From CALFXN01 sp937957815 (GTDB taxonomy: Bacteria; Synergistota; Synergistia; Synergistales; Aminobacteriaceae): a DNA stretch of 64,000 bases. Positions 31,718-41,032 of this stretch are shown one piece after another; position 1 is the first letter of the stretch, and every line of letters begins with the position of its first letter. The translations under genes and the position numbers were made by a program. The notes below the pieces were generated by a model. The model had not been told where the DNA came from and made no database searches. It saw only the letters and a list, made by a program, of their open reading frames with translations. The stretch spans positions 1 to 64,000 of the forward strand of contig DAIQNX010000017.1 in the NCBI GenBank assembly GCA_036788195.1, in the 5' to 3' direction.

Positions 31718-33813
31718 GCGGTTTCCACCAGTCGGAGAACGTCTCCATAGAGATGAACCACCCGTTCGCGAAGGTCCGGACACGAAAGGAGATCCGGGTC
31801 GTCGCGGACAAGGGAGAACGCCTCGGCTCTGGCGTCTTCGAGCAATCTCCGGTCGCGCAGGAGGTCGGCGACCCTGAAATCCGTTATCCCATGCTGCCGG
31901 ATCCCGCACACCTCCCCGGGACCGCGCAGGCGCAGGTCGGCCTCCGCGATCGCGAATCCGTCGCTGGTCGAGCAGAGTACGTCGATTCGTTCGCGAGCGG
32001 GGCCCGATCTCGACGCGTCGAGCAGCAGACAGACTCCCCCGCGCGCCCCGCGTCCGATCCGGCCTCTGAGCTGGTGGAGCTGCGAAAGACCGAACCGTCC
32101 GGCGTTTTCGACGATCATCACCGAAGCGTTCGGGATATCGACGCCGACTTCGATCACGGTCGTCGCCACAAGGAGGTCGAGGCATCCCGCGGCGAAGAGA
32201 TTCATGGTCCGATCCCGTTCTGCGAAGGCAAGCTGACCGTGAACGAACCCGATTCGCAGCGAGGGGAATTCCTCCCTGAGGGACTCGTAGCGTTCCGTAA
32301 CGGAGACGGCCTGGACGGCTTCGCTTTCGTCAACCAGAGGACACACCCAGTAGACCTGCCCTCCGTCGCGAACAGCGTCCCGTATCGTCTTTCCGATCTC
32401 CTTCCGGTTCCCCGGCGTCGCACGCCTCGTTTCGACGGGAAGGCGTCCGGCCGGAAGCTCGTCGATGACTGAGACGGAGAGGTCTCCGTACACCGACAGC
32501 GTCATCGTCCTCGGAATGGGGGTCGCCGTCATCACGAGCGTATGGGGAGCCGACCCCTTCGCTCGCAACGCTCTCTTCTGCAGGACGCCGAAGCGATGCT
32601 GTTCGTCGATGACGACAAGTCCGAGGGACGCGAAAAGGACATTTTCAGAGAACAGTGCGTGCGTTCCGACGGCGAGAAGAGGGGTGCGAGTCTCGAGCAG
32701 CCGGAGCGTCTCATCCCGTTCGGCGCCGGCGGCCCCCCCCGACAGAAGGACGACCGGGATACCCAGAGGCTCGAGGAGAGGTTTAATCCTGCACCAGTGC
32801 TGCTGCGCGAGGATCTCCGTCGGAGCCATGACGGCAGCCTGCGCGCCCCCGTCGGCGGCCATGAGCGCCGCGGCGATCGCCACGACGGTTTTCCCCGATC
32901 CGACGTCTCCCTGAAGCAGACGGTTCATCGGAACGGAGGTGGATACATCCGCCCCGATTTCGTCGATCGCGCGAAACTGCGCTTTCGTCGGGGCAAACGG
33001 AATGACGTCTTCCAGGAAACGCCGAAGCAGCGGACCGCGTTTCGGAAAAATCCCGGCCTCTTCGCGCATCCGGTAGAGTCGTCGTCTCATCGCGAGGGCG
33101 ACCTGAAGCATGAAGAATTCTTCGAACGCGAGCCGGTCCCGCGAACGTTTCCACGAAGTCCGGCCGGTCGGATGATGCATTTCGAGAACCGCGTCCCTGA
33201 TCGGAGGAAAGGAACGGGAGCGGCGTATCGCCTCGGGAAGGATATCGCGAATCGAGGGAAGAGAGATGTCCAGCGCGGCGTCGACGATCTTCCGGAGCCA
33301 TTTCTGAGGGAGCCCGGCGGTCGCGTTGTAAACGGGAACGATTCTTCCTATCGAGGAGGCGTCTTTCGGTTCGTCGACGGGCTCGAACTCGGGGTTCAGG
33401 ATAACCGGCCTGCCGGAGCGCGTATCGATGCGCCCGTACAGTGCGAGCGTCATTCCCGGAGTGATTTTTTTCTCGATATCCGTTCTGTTGAACCAGAGCG
33501 CCGTTGCGCTATCCGTCCCATCCGAAACGAGAAGCGACGTCAGCAACACGCCGCGCCCCCGTGTTTTCCGCGATTCGACAGCGACCACCCGGACGAGCAG
33601 CGACGCCTTCTCGTTCGCTACGAGAGACGCGAGTCGCGTCAGATTTCGTCTGTCCTCATAGCGCCGCGGGAAAAAGAGAATAAGATCTTCCGCAGTTCCG
33701 ATGCCGAGTCGACGCAACATCGCCTCACGGACCGGACCAACCCCCCTGATGTACCGGACGGCGTTATTTGTCTGCGATCCGTCCGTCGCCGGAACGGACG
33801 AAAACTCCGGCAT
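31714..33813 (-). CDS. recG: ATP-dependent DNA helicase RecG
   Basis: 699 residues. N-terminal wedge (OB-fold) domain starts with RYIRGVGPVREAMLRRLGI and LILFFPRRYEDRR. Helicase motifs: I LLQGDVGSGKTVVA, Ia MAPTEILAQQH, II DEQHRFGV, III MTATPIPRT, V LVATTVIEVGVDIPNA, VI QLHQLRGRIGRG. It remodels stalled forks and R-loops. Start and the divIVA stop overlap (TGATG). Confidence 0.98.
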   Translation of the reverse strand: MPEFSSVPATDGSQTNNAVRYIRGVGPVREAMLRRLGIGTAEDLILFFPRRYEDRRNLTRLASLVANEKASLLVRVVAVESRKTRGRGVLLTSLLVSDGTDSATALWFNRTDIEKKITPGMTLALYGRIDTRSGRPVILNPEFEPVDEPKDASSIGRIVPVYNATAGLPQKWLRKIVDAALDISLPSIRDILPEAIRRSRSFPPIRDAVLEMHHPTGRTSWKRSRDRLAFEEFFMLQVALAMRRRLYRMREEAGIFPKRGPLLRRFLEDVIPFAPTKAQFRAIDEIGADVSTSVPMNRLLQGDVGSGKTVVAIAAALMAADGGAQAAVMAPTEILAQQHWCRIKPLLEPLGIPVVLLSGGAAGAERDETLRLLETRTPLLAVGTHALFSENVLFASLGLVVIDEQHRFGVLQKRALRAKGSAPHTLVMTATPIPRTMTLSVYGDLSVSVIDELPAGRLPVETRRATPGNRKEIGKTIRDAVRDGGQVYWVCPLVDESEAVQAVSVTERYESLREEFPSLRIGFVHGQLAFAERDRTMNLFAAGCLDLLVATTVIEVGVDIPNASVMIVENAGRFGLSQLHQLRGRIGRGARGGVCLLLDASRSGPARERIDVLCSTSDGFAIAEADLRLRGPGEVCGIRQHGITDFRVADLLRDRRLLEDARAEAFSLVRDDPDLLSCPDLRERVVHLYGDVLRLVETA

Positions 33814-34313
33814 CAGGCCCCGCCGGGATTGTCCGCGGCGTTCGCGCGGGCCGGGTCCGCGGTCTTTTCTTCCGCTTCGAGAATCGACCGGAATCTGGAG
33901 AGGAGCCCCGAAAACTCCGCCGCGAAGTTCTGGCGTTCCTGTCTGATGCGGACCATATCGCGCACGATCGCGTCGCGTTCCCCCGCCGCATCGACGAGAA
34001 TGCGCTCGGCGCGTACCTTCGCATCCGATATGATGGTTTCCGCCTGCCGCGTCGCCGTCTCTTCCTTCGCCTCGGCCGTCTTCTGCGCCATCAGGAGCGT
34101 TCCCTGAAGCGTCTCCTTGAGGTTCGTGTATTCGCCGATCTGTTCCTCGAGGCGTTCGATGCGTCGCTTGAGTTCCGCGTTCATTTCGACATACCGCTGG
34201 ATATCGTCGGCGACTTTGTCAAGAAAATCGTCGACCTCGGACTGCGCGTATCCCCGCATCGATTTGGAGAAGGTCTTGTTTTCGACGTCAAGCGCGGTCA
34301 GAAGATCAGCCAC
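33813..34313 (-). CDS. divIVA: DivIVA-domain cell-division/polarity protein
   Basis: 166 residues from a GTG at 34313 (GGGAGG nine bases upstream); an ATG eight codons earlier has a weaker site. The N-terminal domain LDVENKTFSKSMRGYAQSEVDDFLDKVADD is the DivIVA membrane-curvature module, followed by a coiled coil to about residue 150. DivIVA recruits division or growth factors to poles and septa. It overlaps sepF by eight bases. Confidence 0.92.
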   Translation of the reverse strand: MADLLTALDVENKTFSKSMRGYAQSEVDDFLDKVADDIQRYVEMNAELKRRIERLEEQIGEYTNLKETLQGTLLMAQKTAEAKEETATRQAETIISDAKVRAERILVDAAGERDAIVRDMVRIRQERQNFAAEFSGLLSRFRSILEAEEKTADPARANAADNPGGA

Positions 34314-34689
34314 CTGTTTTTTCCTCCCATTCCTCAATCATCGTCTTCTTCGGAATCGCGAGAAAGACGGCCTGCGCAATCCGGACAACGTTTCCCCGCA
34401 TGGAAAATGCGACGCCGCAGAGAAAATCGAGAACGCTCTGCCCGTCGTCCCTCTCCATTCCGCGAAGATCGACGATGACCATCTGCCCGGCATGAAGGGC
34501 TTCGGCGAGATCTTCCTTCCGCCCGACGCATGCCGCACCGCGACAGACGATCACGTCCGCTCTCGCCGGAGGTGACGTCAGAACCCGCGTCTTGCGTTCC
34601 TCGAGTTCCCGCGCATCATCTCCCGTTTCCGCGTCTTCCGCTTCCTCGGAAGGTTCGAGCCCGAGGAGAGACAGGATCCGTTCGAACAT
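34306..34689 (-). CDS. sepF: SepF-like cell-division protein
   Basis: 127 residues: a short amphipathic N-terminus (MFERILSLLGL), an acidic linker, then the SepF core AGQMVIVDLRGMERDDGQSVLDFLCG and a strand with VAFSMRGNVVRIAQAVFLAIP. SepF links FtsZ to the membrane and normally stands in for FtsA in Gram-positive bacteria. It lies between yggS and divIVA, the same order as ylmE-ylmF-divIVA in Bacillus. Confidence 0.92.
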   Translation of the reverse strand: MFERILSLLGLEPSEEAEDAETGDDARELEERKTRVLTSPPARADVIVCRGAACVGRKEDLAEALHAGQMVIVDLRGMERDDGQSVLDFLCGVAFSMRGNVVRIAQAVFLAIPKKTMIEEWEEKTGG

Positions 34690-34692
34690 GGT

Positions 34693-35445
34693 TCACCTCC
34701 CGAGAGTCACCGCCGAAACGCGGGGGCCGAAAAGGGCGGACCCGATCCTCACCATGGTACTTCCCTCCATGATTGCCCATTCGAAATCGCCACTCATACC
34801 CATGGAAAGCTCCTTCAGGGGAACCCGAAGGCGGCCCGAAAGCGTCTCCCGAAGGTGACGCAGCCGGGCGAAAGCGTTCCGGACGACACCTTCGTCATCG
34901 CTCATCGGTCCGACGGTCATCAGGCCGTCACACCGGAGTCGCGGACAGGACCCAAGGATCGTTTCGAGAAGGAGTTCCGCCCCCTCCGGCGTAACACCGT
35001 GCTTCGACGCCTCTCCGGACGTGTTGATTTCGATCAGGACCGGAAGGATCCGGTTCGTTCCATCCTCTTCGAGAATGCGTTGGAGGGTGGCCGCAAGATC
35101 CGGAGAATCCACGCCATCCACCGTATCGAAGAGGGAGAGCGCCTTTCTCGCCTTGTTTCGCTGGAGATGTCCGATAAGCCTCCACGGAACCGCAGCGCCT
35201 CCACCGATACTCCGGAGGGTTTTCTTCGTTTCGGCCTCCTGGACTCTGTTCTCGCCGATGAAGCGGACGAATCCGGACGAAAGCGCCCGTTCGATTTCCT
35301 CAACGCTCCGCGTTTTCGTCACCGCGACAAGCGCGACATCTCCGGCCTCTCGGGCCGAAGAAACCGCCGCACGCTCCATCCGTTCCCGGACAGTCCGGAT
35401 CCTGTCGTATATCGATCTCCCGTCTTCAGAAACCCCGTCTACCAT
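34693..35445 (-). CDS. yggS: YggS-family PLP homeostasis protein
   Basis: 250 residues from ATG 35445 with GGAAGGAAA upstream. PLP Lys in VALVAVTKTRSVEEIE (about 41), FIGENRVQEAETKK, WRLIGHLQRNKARKAL and LSMGMSGDFEWAIMEGSTMVRIG (190-250 region) are fully conserved. A monomeric alanine-racemase-like barrel that buffers free PLP. It overlaps the upstream HlyD-like gene by seven bases. Confidence 0.96.
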   Translation of the reverse strand: MVDGVSEDGRSIYDRIRTVRERMERAAVSSAREAGDVALVAVTKTRSVEEIERALSSGFVRFIGENRVQEAETKKTLRSIGGGAAVPWRLIGHLQRNKARKALSLFDTVDGVDSPDLAATLQRILEEDGTNRILPVLIEINTSGEASKHGVTPEGAELLLETILGSCPRLRCDGLMTVGPMSDDEGVVRNAFARLRHLRETLSGRLRVPLKELSMGMSGDFEWAIMEGSTMVRIGSALFGPRVSAVTLGR

Positions 35446-36359
35446 AGACGCACATTTCCTTCCCGGGCCTTTTCGGCATTCAGTATCACGACCATACCAG
35501 GAACCACTCCCTCGGTTATGAGGAAGAGGTGTTCCGGCATCGGAATTCCCTTGACTTCGACGAATTTCGACACCGTGCCTTCGACGACGAAGACACCGAC
35601 GCGGCCGTTTCTCGCCACGACACACGACTCAGGTACGGCCGCTCCGGAATGCCCGCCCGCTACGATACGATACGACACAACTCTCGATTGCACAATATCA
35701 ATGGGGAAAAACGGCAGCGTCAGATAGACCTTTCCGCGCCGCTCGTGCAGTTTCAGAAAAACGCGGACATCCGCCTTCACGGGCCATTGCGTTTCCCGGA
35801 GGCGGACGCGGACCACCCTCTGGTCCAGAGCCTTCAGCAGCATGGGAGGAAGGTCGACGAACGCGATACAGCGGAGCTCCTGAGGTTGAGGCACCATCTT
35901 GCCGATGATCCCTCCCTTCGGAATGTGCGTTCCCGGCCGGATCGCGACGAATTCCGGCGGTGTCGGCAGGAGGTCGTCCCCGGTCCAGAAGCGCACGTAC
36001 GTCCAATTCTCCTCCGCCCCGTCGAAGCCCGCGACGAAGTATCCCGGCTCCGGCGCGCGGACGGCCATCTTTCCGGCGCGGGACGTCACGACGGCCACGA
36101 CATCGCCCTTCGCGACGCGGGCGGCCTCGCCAAGCGGATACGACACCGTTCCTTCCCACGCGGACGTCAGGACGTAATCCTTCCATAACAAAATGCCATG
36201 GAACGGAATATCCTCCCTGTAGGTCTGATATTCCGCGACCGTCACCTTCGGATGCGACCGCTGGTACTCATCCCACCAGATCGTGTAGATATAGATGCTC
36301 GTGACCGCCACGGCGAGGAGTAACGCGAAATAGAGAACTCTCAGGACCGTGGATCTCAT
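35439..36359 (-). CDS. Single-span membrane protein with HlyD-like periplasmic domain
   Basis: 306 residues if it starts at ATG 36359; an in-frame TTG at 36428 would add 23 residues. One membrane helix near the N-terminus (LRVLYFALLLAVAVTSIYIYTIWW), then a beta-rich extracytoplasmic part with a barrel-sandwich look: GILLWKDYVLTSAWEGTVSY, ARVAKGDVVAVV, and ESCVVARNGRVGVFVVEG. HlyD-like genes are often found before yggS-sepF in clostridia-like clusters. No ABC or outer-membrane partner is nearby, so a cell-envelope or division role is more likely than export. Confidence 0.65.
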   Translation of the reverse strand: MRSTVLRVLYFALLLAVAVTSIYIYTIWWDEYQRSHPKVTVAEYQTYREDIPFHGILLWKDYVLTSAWEGTVSYPLGEAARVAKGDVVAVVTSRAGKMAVRAPEPGYFVAGFDGAEENWTYVRFWTGDDLLPTPPEFVAIRPGTHIPKGGIIGKMVPQPQELRCIAFVDLPPMLLKALDQRVVRVRLRETQWPVKADVRVFLKLHERRGKVYLTLPFFPIDIVQSRVVSYRIVAGGHSGAAVPESCVVARNGRVGVFVVEGTVSKFVEVKGIPMPEHLFLITEGVVPGMVVILNAEKAREGNVRLW

Positions 36360-36414
36360 CTCACGAAAACGTCTCCCGAGCTCCGCTCTGCCGGAACGTC
36401 GTGTTTCGTGCGCT

Positions 36415-37380
36415 TCATCGCCCCGCAAGTCGTCGTTCGTTCAGGCACGAGAGCGGCGTCTCGCCCGACGCGAGACGGGCGATGTTCTGCAGGATGAAGT
36501 GCAGGACGCCCGAAAGCGACGCGTCCGTGACGCCACCGACGTGGGGCGTCACCGTCACGTTCGGGCTATGGAGAAGCGCGTCCGCGACATCCGGAGGTTC
36601 CTTCCAGAAGACGTCGAGCCCGGCTCCAGCAATCCATTTTTCCGCGAGAGCCAGCTCGAGGGATTCCCGGACGACGATTCCCGCGCGCGCGACGTTGATG
36701 AAGAACGCGTCCCGTTCCATCGAACGGAAGAAAGGTCCTCCGATGATGCCCGCCGTTTCCTGGTTGAGCGGAAGCGCGAGAATCACGAACCGGCACCCCG
36801 CGACCGCCTTCTCGAGGTCGCAGAGCGGATAGACTTCGCTGAGCCCCCACTCCCAGAACTCCTCGCGCTGGGTCCGGTTGACTCCGACGACAGTCATCCC
36901 GAGGCAGACGAGCCGTTCGACAATCGAGTGGCCGAGGCCTCCGAGGCCGATGACACAGGCTTTCTTCTTCCAGAGAGAGACTCCCGGCGGAGTGAAAACC
37001 TTTCCGTCCAGCAGTTTTTCCTGCGAACGGGAGAATCTCCGCGCGAGAAGCAGCATGTGCATGATGGCCATCTCGGCGACGCTCTCTGCGTTCCCGGTGC
37101 CTCGCGACGGGACATTGCACGCGAAGATCCCCTTCCGCGTGCACGCGTCGAGATTCATTCCTTCCGTCCCGGTTCCCCACTGCTGAATCATCCGGAGCTT
37201 CCCGGCATGCGCAAGCAGGGCATCGTCCACGGGCATCGGACGGATGATGAGCACTTCGGCATCCCCGATCTTCACCGGGAGCTCGTCGTCTCCGGCGACA
37301 TCCGTATCGTAGTCCCTGAACGCCGGCGCGAGGATATCCCAGAGCCGGCGAAATTCCTTTCCCGCAAACAGGATCCGCAT
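36415..37380 (-). CDS. D-isomer-specific 2-hydroxyacid dehydrogenase
   Basis: 321 residues. NAD-binding Rossmann motif CVIGLGGLGHSIVERL (about 140), the catalytic Arg in INVARAGIVVR, Glu in LALAEKWIAGAGLDVF and His in VTPHVGGVTD. Substrate-side residues do not identify it as SerA or as D-lactate dehydrogenase; the length excludes a SerA with ACT domain. GGGAGG lies eight bases upstream of the ATG. Confidence 0.92.
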   Translation of the reverse strand: MRILFAGKEFRRLWDILAPAFRDYDTDVAGDDELPVKIGDAEVLIIRPMPVDDALLAHAGKLRMIQQWGTGTEGMNLDACTRKGIFACNVPSRGTGNAESVAEMAIMHMLLLARRFSRSQEKLLDGKVFTPPGVSLWKKKACVIGLGGLGHSIVERLVCLGMTVVGVNRTQREEFWEWGLSEVYPLCDLEKAVAGCRFVILALPLNQETAGIIGGPFFRSMERDAFFINVARAGIVVRESLELALAEKWIAGAGLDVFWKEPPDVADALLHSPNVTVTPHVGGVTDASLSGVLHFILQNIARLASGETPLSCLNERRLAGR

Positions 37381-37418
37381 TCGTCTCGCCTCCCGTCAGT
37401 GCGTTTCGCGTTTCCGCG

Positions 37419-38192
37419 TTATTTCTTGTCGCGTTCCACGGTCGCGAACGCATCGTGATTGTGAATGCTTTCGTGACTGACGACGTCCACCCGGTACCAG
37501 CGAATCCTCTGCTCTTCCTCGAGTCGCACGACCGCCTCGCGTATGACATCTTCCACGAAGCGGGGGTTGTCGTACGCCATTTCCGTCACGTGCTTCTCGT
37601 CTTCACGCTTGAGCAGCGTGTAGACGGGCGCCGATCCGGAGGCTTCCGCGATGTCGACGAGTTCCTCGATCCATACGATTCCCCGCATCCTCGTCGCGAT
37701 CCGGACGTAGCCCCGCTGGTTGTGGGCCCCTCTCTCCGATATCTCCTTCGAACAGGGACACAGCGTCTGGACCGGAACGGTTACCGTCGTGCGAAGGTCG
37801 AAGAAATCGCTTCCCCGGATCGCGTCGAACGTGACCTCGTACCGCGAAAGACTGGATATCCCCGTCGAAGGGGCGCACCGGGAGATGAAATACGGGAAGG
37901 AAGCGGTTATTTCCGCCGTGTCCGCGTCGAGGGATTCGCGAAGCCGCTCCGTCATGTGCTCCATCGACGTGATCGTGAGCTTTTCCTTGAATTCGTCGAG
38001 AACTTCGATGAAGCGGCTCATATGCGTCCCGCGGAACTCCTTCGGGAGAGAGACCGACATTTTCAACGTCGCGACGGTGTGCTGGACCTTCTCGGCGCGG
38101 TCGAGAACCGAAACGGGATAGGAAAGGTCTTTCACTCCCACCCGGTCGATCGGGATATTCCGTACGTCGCGTTCATTCTGCACATCGCGCAT
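37419..38192 (-). CDS. folE2: GTP cyclohydrolase FolE2 (type IB)
   Basis: 257 residues. The GCYH-IB signature VPVQTLCPCSKEISERGAHNQRG (positions about 144-166) carries the metal-binding Cys, and the N-terminal DVRNIPIDRVGVKDLSYPV is typical. It makes 7,8-dihydroneopterin triphosphate from GTP and works with metals other than zinc. Overlap of 20 bases with queD suggests that at least part of its product feeds the queuosine/preQ0 branch. Confidence 0.96.
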   Translation of the reverse strand: MRDVQNERDVRNIPIDRVGVKDLSYPVSVLDRAEKVQHTVATLKMSVSLPKEFRGTHMSRFIEVLDEFKEKLTITSMEHMTERLRESLDADTAEITASFPYFISRCAPSTGISSLSRYEVTFDAIRGSDFFDLRTTVTVPVQTLCPCSKEISERGAHNQRGYVRIATRMRGIVWIEELVDIAEASGSAPVYTLLKREDEKHVTEMAYDNPRFVEDVIREAVVRLEEEQRIRWYRVDVVSHESIHNHDAFATVERDKK

Positions 38193-38553
38193 GGACGTCC
38201 TCCTTTCCGATGACGACGCTGCTCGTCGCGGTCTCCCAAACGGTCACGGCCGAAAGCGCGCAGTTGCGCCGCTCGAGGGGGGATTCGATGCGATTCCATA
38301 TCCAGAGCGCGATATTCTCCGCGGTCGGCTGCTCCACGAGATCGTTGAGATAGGCGTGGTCCAGAAGGGAAACGGCATTCTCGCGGACGATCGAGGACAC
38401 CTCGCAGAAATCGATGACCATCTCGTCGTCGCTCAGCGTCCCCTCGATGTCGACGGCCAGCCGGTACGTATGTCCGTGAAGGCGTTCGCATGCCCCCTTG
38501 TAGCGAATCAGGTTATGCGCCGCATCGAACGTAAATTCCTTTCGGAGTTTCAT
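38173..38553 (-). CDS. queD: 6-carboxy-5,6,7,8-tetrahydropterin synthase (QueD)
   Basis: 126 residues. Zinc ligands His13 (FDAAHNL), His26 and His28 (LHGHTY), the catalytic Cys22 in ACERLHGH, and a C-terminal WETATSS with Glu. QueD converts dihydroneopterin triphosphate to carboxytetrahydropterin for 7-deazaguanine (preQ0/queuosine) synthesis. GGAGG lies before the ATG. queC, queE and queF are not in the window, and I see no preQ1 riboswitch pattern upstream. Confidence 0.93.
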   Translation of the reverse strand: MKLRKEFTFDAAHNLIRYKGACERLHGHTYRLAVDIEGTLSDDEMVIDFCEVSSIVRENAVSLLDHAYLNDLVEQPTAENIALWIWNRIESPLERRNCALSAVTVWETATSSVVIGKEDVHARCAE

Positions 38554-38861
38554 ATGGGTTCCTCCACTTTGAAGTGATTCGGCTGTCTTGATTTTACACC
38601 ATCGGACATCGGAAATTATCCTTACATACACCTATTGTTTCGTAGAAAAGTTTTGGATGTATCTCGAACACGATATTCGATGCCAATTCCGCGCTGATAC
38701 AATTTTTCTCTGAAAAAAATGCGAGCGAGAGTATTTCAGCAACTTTTAGCACCATATGCCTCGAAGTGTAACAGTTTTTGGCGCATATCTTGCGGTTCAA
38801 TGCCCTTCGTGCTATAACTCGGCAATCTCGATTCAAGATTCTCTTTTGGGAGGGAAAACCG
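38554..38861. other. AT-rich divergent intergenic region between queD and glnA
   Basis: 308 bases, clearly richer in A+T than the neighbouring genes. It holds the glnA promoter (38790-38818) and must hold a promoter for the long queD-ymdB run. A TTGGCA-N17-GATACA pair can be read leftwards but its -10 is poor. No gene is seen. Confidence 0.6.
38790..38818 (+). promoter_or_regulatory. Promoter of the type III glutamine synthetase gene
   Basis: TTGCGG (38790-38795), 17 bases, TATAAC (38813-38818), 43 bases before the ATG. Confidence 0.65.
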
Positions 38862-40976
38862 ATGCAGTTCGACAGACCGCGCGATATTTTCGGCGTCAAC
38901 GTTTTCGACCGCAGGGCGATGAAAGATCGGCTGCCGCAGGAGGTTTACAACAATCTCCTCGCCGCCATGGACGGCGGTCAGAAACTCGATCCCAACGTTG
39001 CGGACATGGTTGCCGCATCGATGAAGGAGTGGGCGATCTCGAAAGGCGCCACGCACTGGACTCACTGGTTCCAGCCCCGCACCGAACTGACCGCGGAAAA
39101 GCACCTCTCGTTCATCTCGTCTGACGAAACGGGGCATCCGATCGAGTCATTCAAGGGCAAACAGCTCATCCAGTGCGAACCCGACGCGTCATCGTTTCCC
39201 TCTGGCGGCATCAGGTCGACGTTCGAAGCGCGGGGATACAGCGCGTGGGATCCCTCGAGCCCGGCGTTCCTCATCATGAGCAAGAAGGGCGGAACGCTCT
39301 GCATCCCGTCGGTCTTCATCTCATACGACGGAACCCCGCTCGACCTGAAGACCCCGCTTCTCAAAGCGCTCGAGGCCGTCGAATCGCGCGCCCTGAGACT
39401 TCTGAAACTCTTCGGGAACAGAGGGGTCCGCTGGGCGCATGTCACGGTCGGTGCCGAGCAGGAGTACTTCCTCGTCGACGCCCCGCTCGCGAAAAAACGC
39501 CCCGACCTGCAGTTCTGCGGACGCACGATTTTCGGATGCCCGCCTCCCAAGGGACAGCAGATGGAGGATCATTACCTCGGTTCCATTCCTCCGAGGGTCC
39601 TTTCCTATATGGAGGATGTCGAGCGCGACCTCTACCGGCTCGGTGTCGTCATCGACACACGACACAACGAGGCCGCCCCGTGCCAGTTCGAGTTCGCGCC
39701 GCAGCTCGCGGAAGCAAATCCGGCATGCGACCAGAACCAGCTCATCATGGAGACGATGCGCAAGATGGCGCGCCGTCACGATTTCACGCTGCTGCTCCAC
39801 GAGAAGCCCTTCGCGGGACTGAATGGAAGCGGAAAGCACATCAACTTTTCGATCCGCGACAGCGAGGGGAGAAATCTCCTGATGCCGTCGACGAACCAGA
39901 AGAAGAACGTCCAGTTCCTCACGTTCCTGTCCGCGTTTCTGCTCGGGTTCGCCCGGTACGGCAATCTCCTGCGCGCGTCGATCGCCTCTCCGGGAAACAT
40001 GCACCGTCTCGGCGGAAACGAGGCGCCCCCGGCGATCCTGAGCGTCTTCCTCGGGAGTACGCTTTCCTCGCTGCTCGACGGTTTCGGGAACGGTTCCGGG
40101 GGGACGATGCCTGAGGAGGCAACCCTCGATCTCGGTCTCAACAAGCTGCCGTCGATTCTGTGCGACAATTCCGACCGCAACAGGACGGCGCCGATCGCCT
40201 TCACGGGAAACAAGTTCGAATTCAGGGCTCCCGGCGCCCCGCAATCGATCGCGGGCCCGCTGACGATGATCATGGCGATCTGGGCGTGGGGGATTGACGA
40301 GGTCACCCGGATGATCGAGGCCCGAATGTCGGCGGGCGCCGGCGATATCAACGATATCGCGATGGAGGCCATCGCCCGGGCCGCGCAGGAGAGCAAACCC
40401 ATCCGCTTCGAAGGAAACTGTTACTCCGAGGAATGGCAGCGGGAAGCGCAGCGCAGGGGGCTCTCGATCGCGAAAACGACCGTCGAGGCTCTGGATCTTT
40501 ACCTCCGTCCGGAGAACAAGGAGCTTCTCTCGAATCTCAATATCCTCTCCGAAAGGGAAATCGACGCATATTACGAAATCAGGATGGAACAATACGTCAA
40601 GACGATCGACATCGAGATCGGCATTCTGAAATCCATGATCTGGGAGGGAATCCTGCCCGCATTGTCGCGACAGATGATCCTCGAGGGAGAATCCCTCTCA
40701 TTCGTTCCGGACGAAACCGCGGAGCGAACCACGCTTTCAGCATACGTCGGCCGGCTCGCTTCCCTGAAAACCGGTCTCATGACGATGTCCGACAAGCTCG
40801 ACGCCCTGCATGTGAAGGCCGGTCACGGAGGGATGAACGAACGGGCGCAGCTTCTCACCGACGAAGGCCTTCCCCTGCTCGATTCCGTCAGGGCGCTCTG
40901 CAATGCGGCGGAGTCGCTGGTCGCCCGCGATATCTGGCCTTATCCGACATACCGCGACCTTTTCCAGATTTTGTAG
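38862..40976 (+). CDS. Glutamine synthetase type III (GlnN-like)
   Basis: 704 residues, the large GSIII size. Start ATG 38862 with GGGAGGG seven bases upstream. Active-site parts: HVTVGAEQEYFLVD (metal Glu), NEAAPCQFEFAPQ, LNGSGKHINFSI (His) and RTAPIAFTGNKFEFRAPG. It makes glutamine from glutamate, ammonia and ATP and forms dodecamers of double rings. It is not regulated by adenylylation as GSI is. Single-gene unit with its own promoter and a following hairpin. Confidence 0.96.
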   Translation: MQFDRPRDIFGVNVFDRRAMKDRLPQEVYNNLLAAMDGGQKLDPNVADMVAASMKEWAISKGATHWTHWFQPRTELTAEKHLSFISSDETGHPIESFKGKQLIQCEPDASSFPSGGIRSTFEARGYSAWDPSSPAFLIMSKKGGTLCIPSVFISYDGTPLDLKTPLLKALEAVESRALRLLKLFGNRGVRWAHVTVGAEQEYFLVDAPLAKKRPDLQFCGRTIFGCPPPKGQQMEDHYLGSIPPRVLSYMEDVERDLYRLGVVIDTRHNEAAPCQFEFAPQLAEANPACDQNQLIMETMRKMARRHDFTLLLHEKPFAGLNGSGKHINFSIRDSEGRNLLMPSTNQKKNVQFLTFLSAFLLGFARYGNLLRASIASPGNMHRLGGNEAPPAILSVFLGSTLSSLLDGFGNGSGGTMPEEATLDLGLNKLPSILCDNSDRNRTAPIAFTGNKFEFRAPGAPQSIAGPLTMIMAIWAWGIDEVTRMIEARMSAGAGDINDIAMEAIARAAQESKPIRFEGNCYSEEWQREAQRRGLSIAKTTVEALDLYLRPENKELLSNLNILSEREIDAYYEIRMEQYVKTIDIEIGILKSMIWEGILPALSRQMILEGESLSFVPDETAERTTLSAYVGRLASLKTGLMTMSDKLDALHVKAGHGGMNERAQLLTDEGLPLLDSVRALCNAAESLVARDIWPYPTYRDLFQIL

Positions 40977-40984
40977 GCGGCGCC

Positions 40985-41013
40985 GTCTCGGGAGAGAGTC
41001 TCTCTCCCGAGAC
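40985..41013. terminator. Hairpin between the glutamine synthetase gene and dctM
   Basis: GTCTCGGGAGAGA (40985-40997) and TCTCTCCCGAGAC (41001-41013) form a perfect 13-bp stem with a 3-base loop. Only a short pyrimidine stretch follows. It lies between convergent genes and can serve both. Confidence 0.65.
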
Positions 41014-41032
41014 GCACTTTCCAGGGCACGTA

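Noticed and set aside
38554..38640. preQ1 riboswitch upstream of queD
   Set aside because: The short loop pattern with the A-rich tail and the pseudoknot partner near the ribosome site is not visible.
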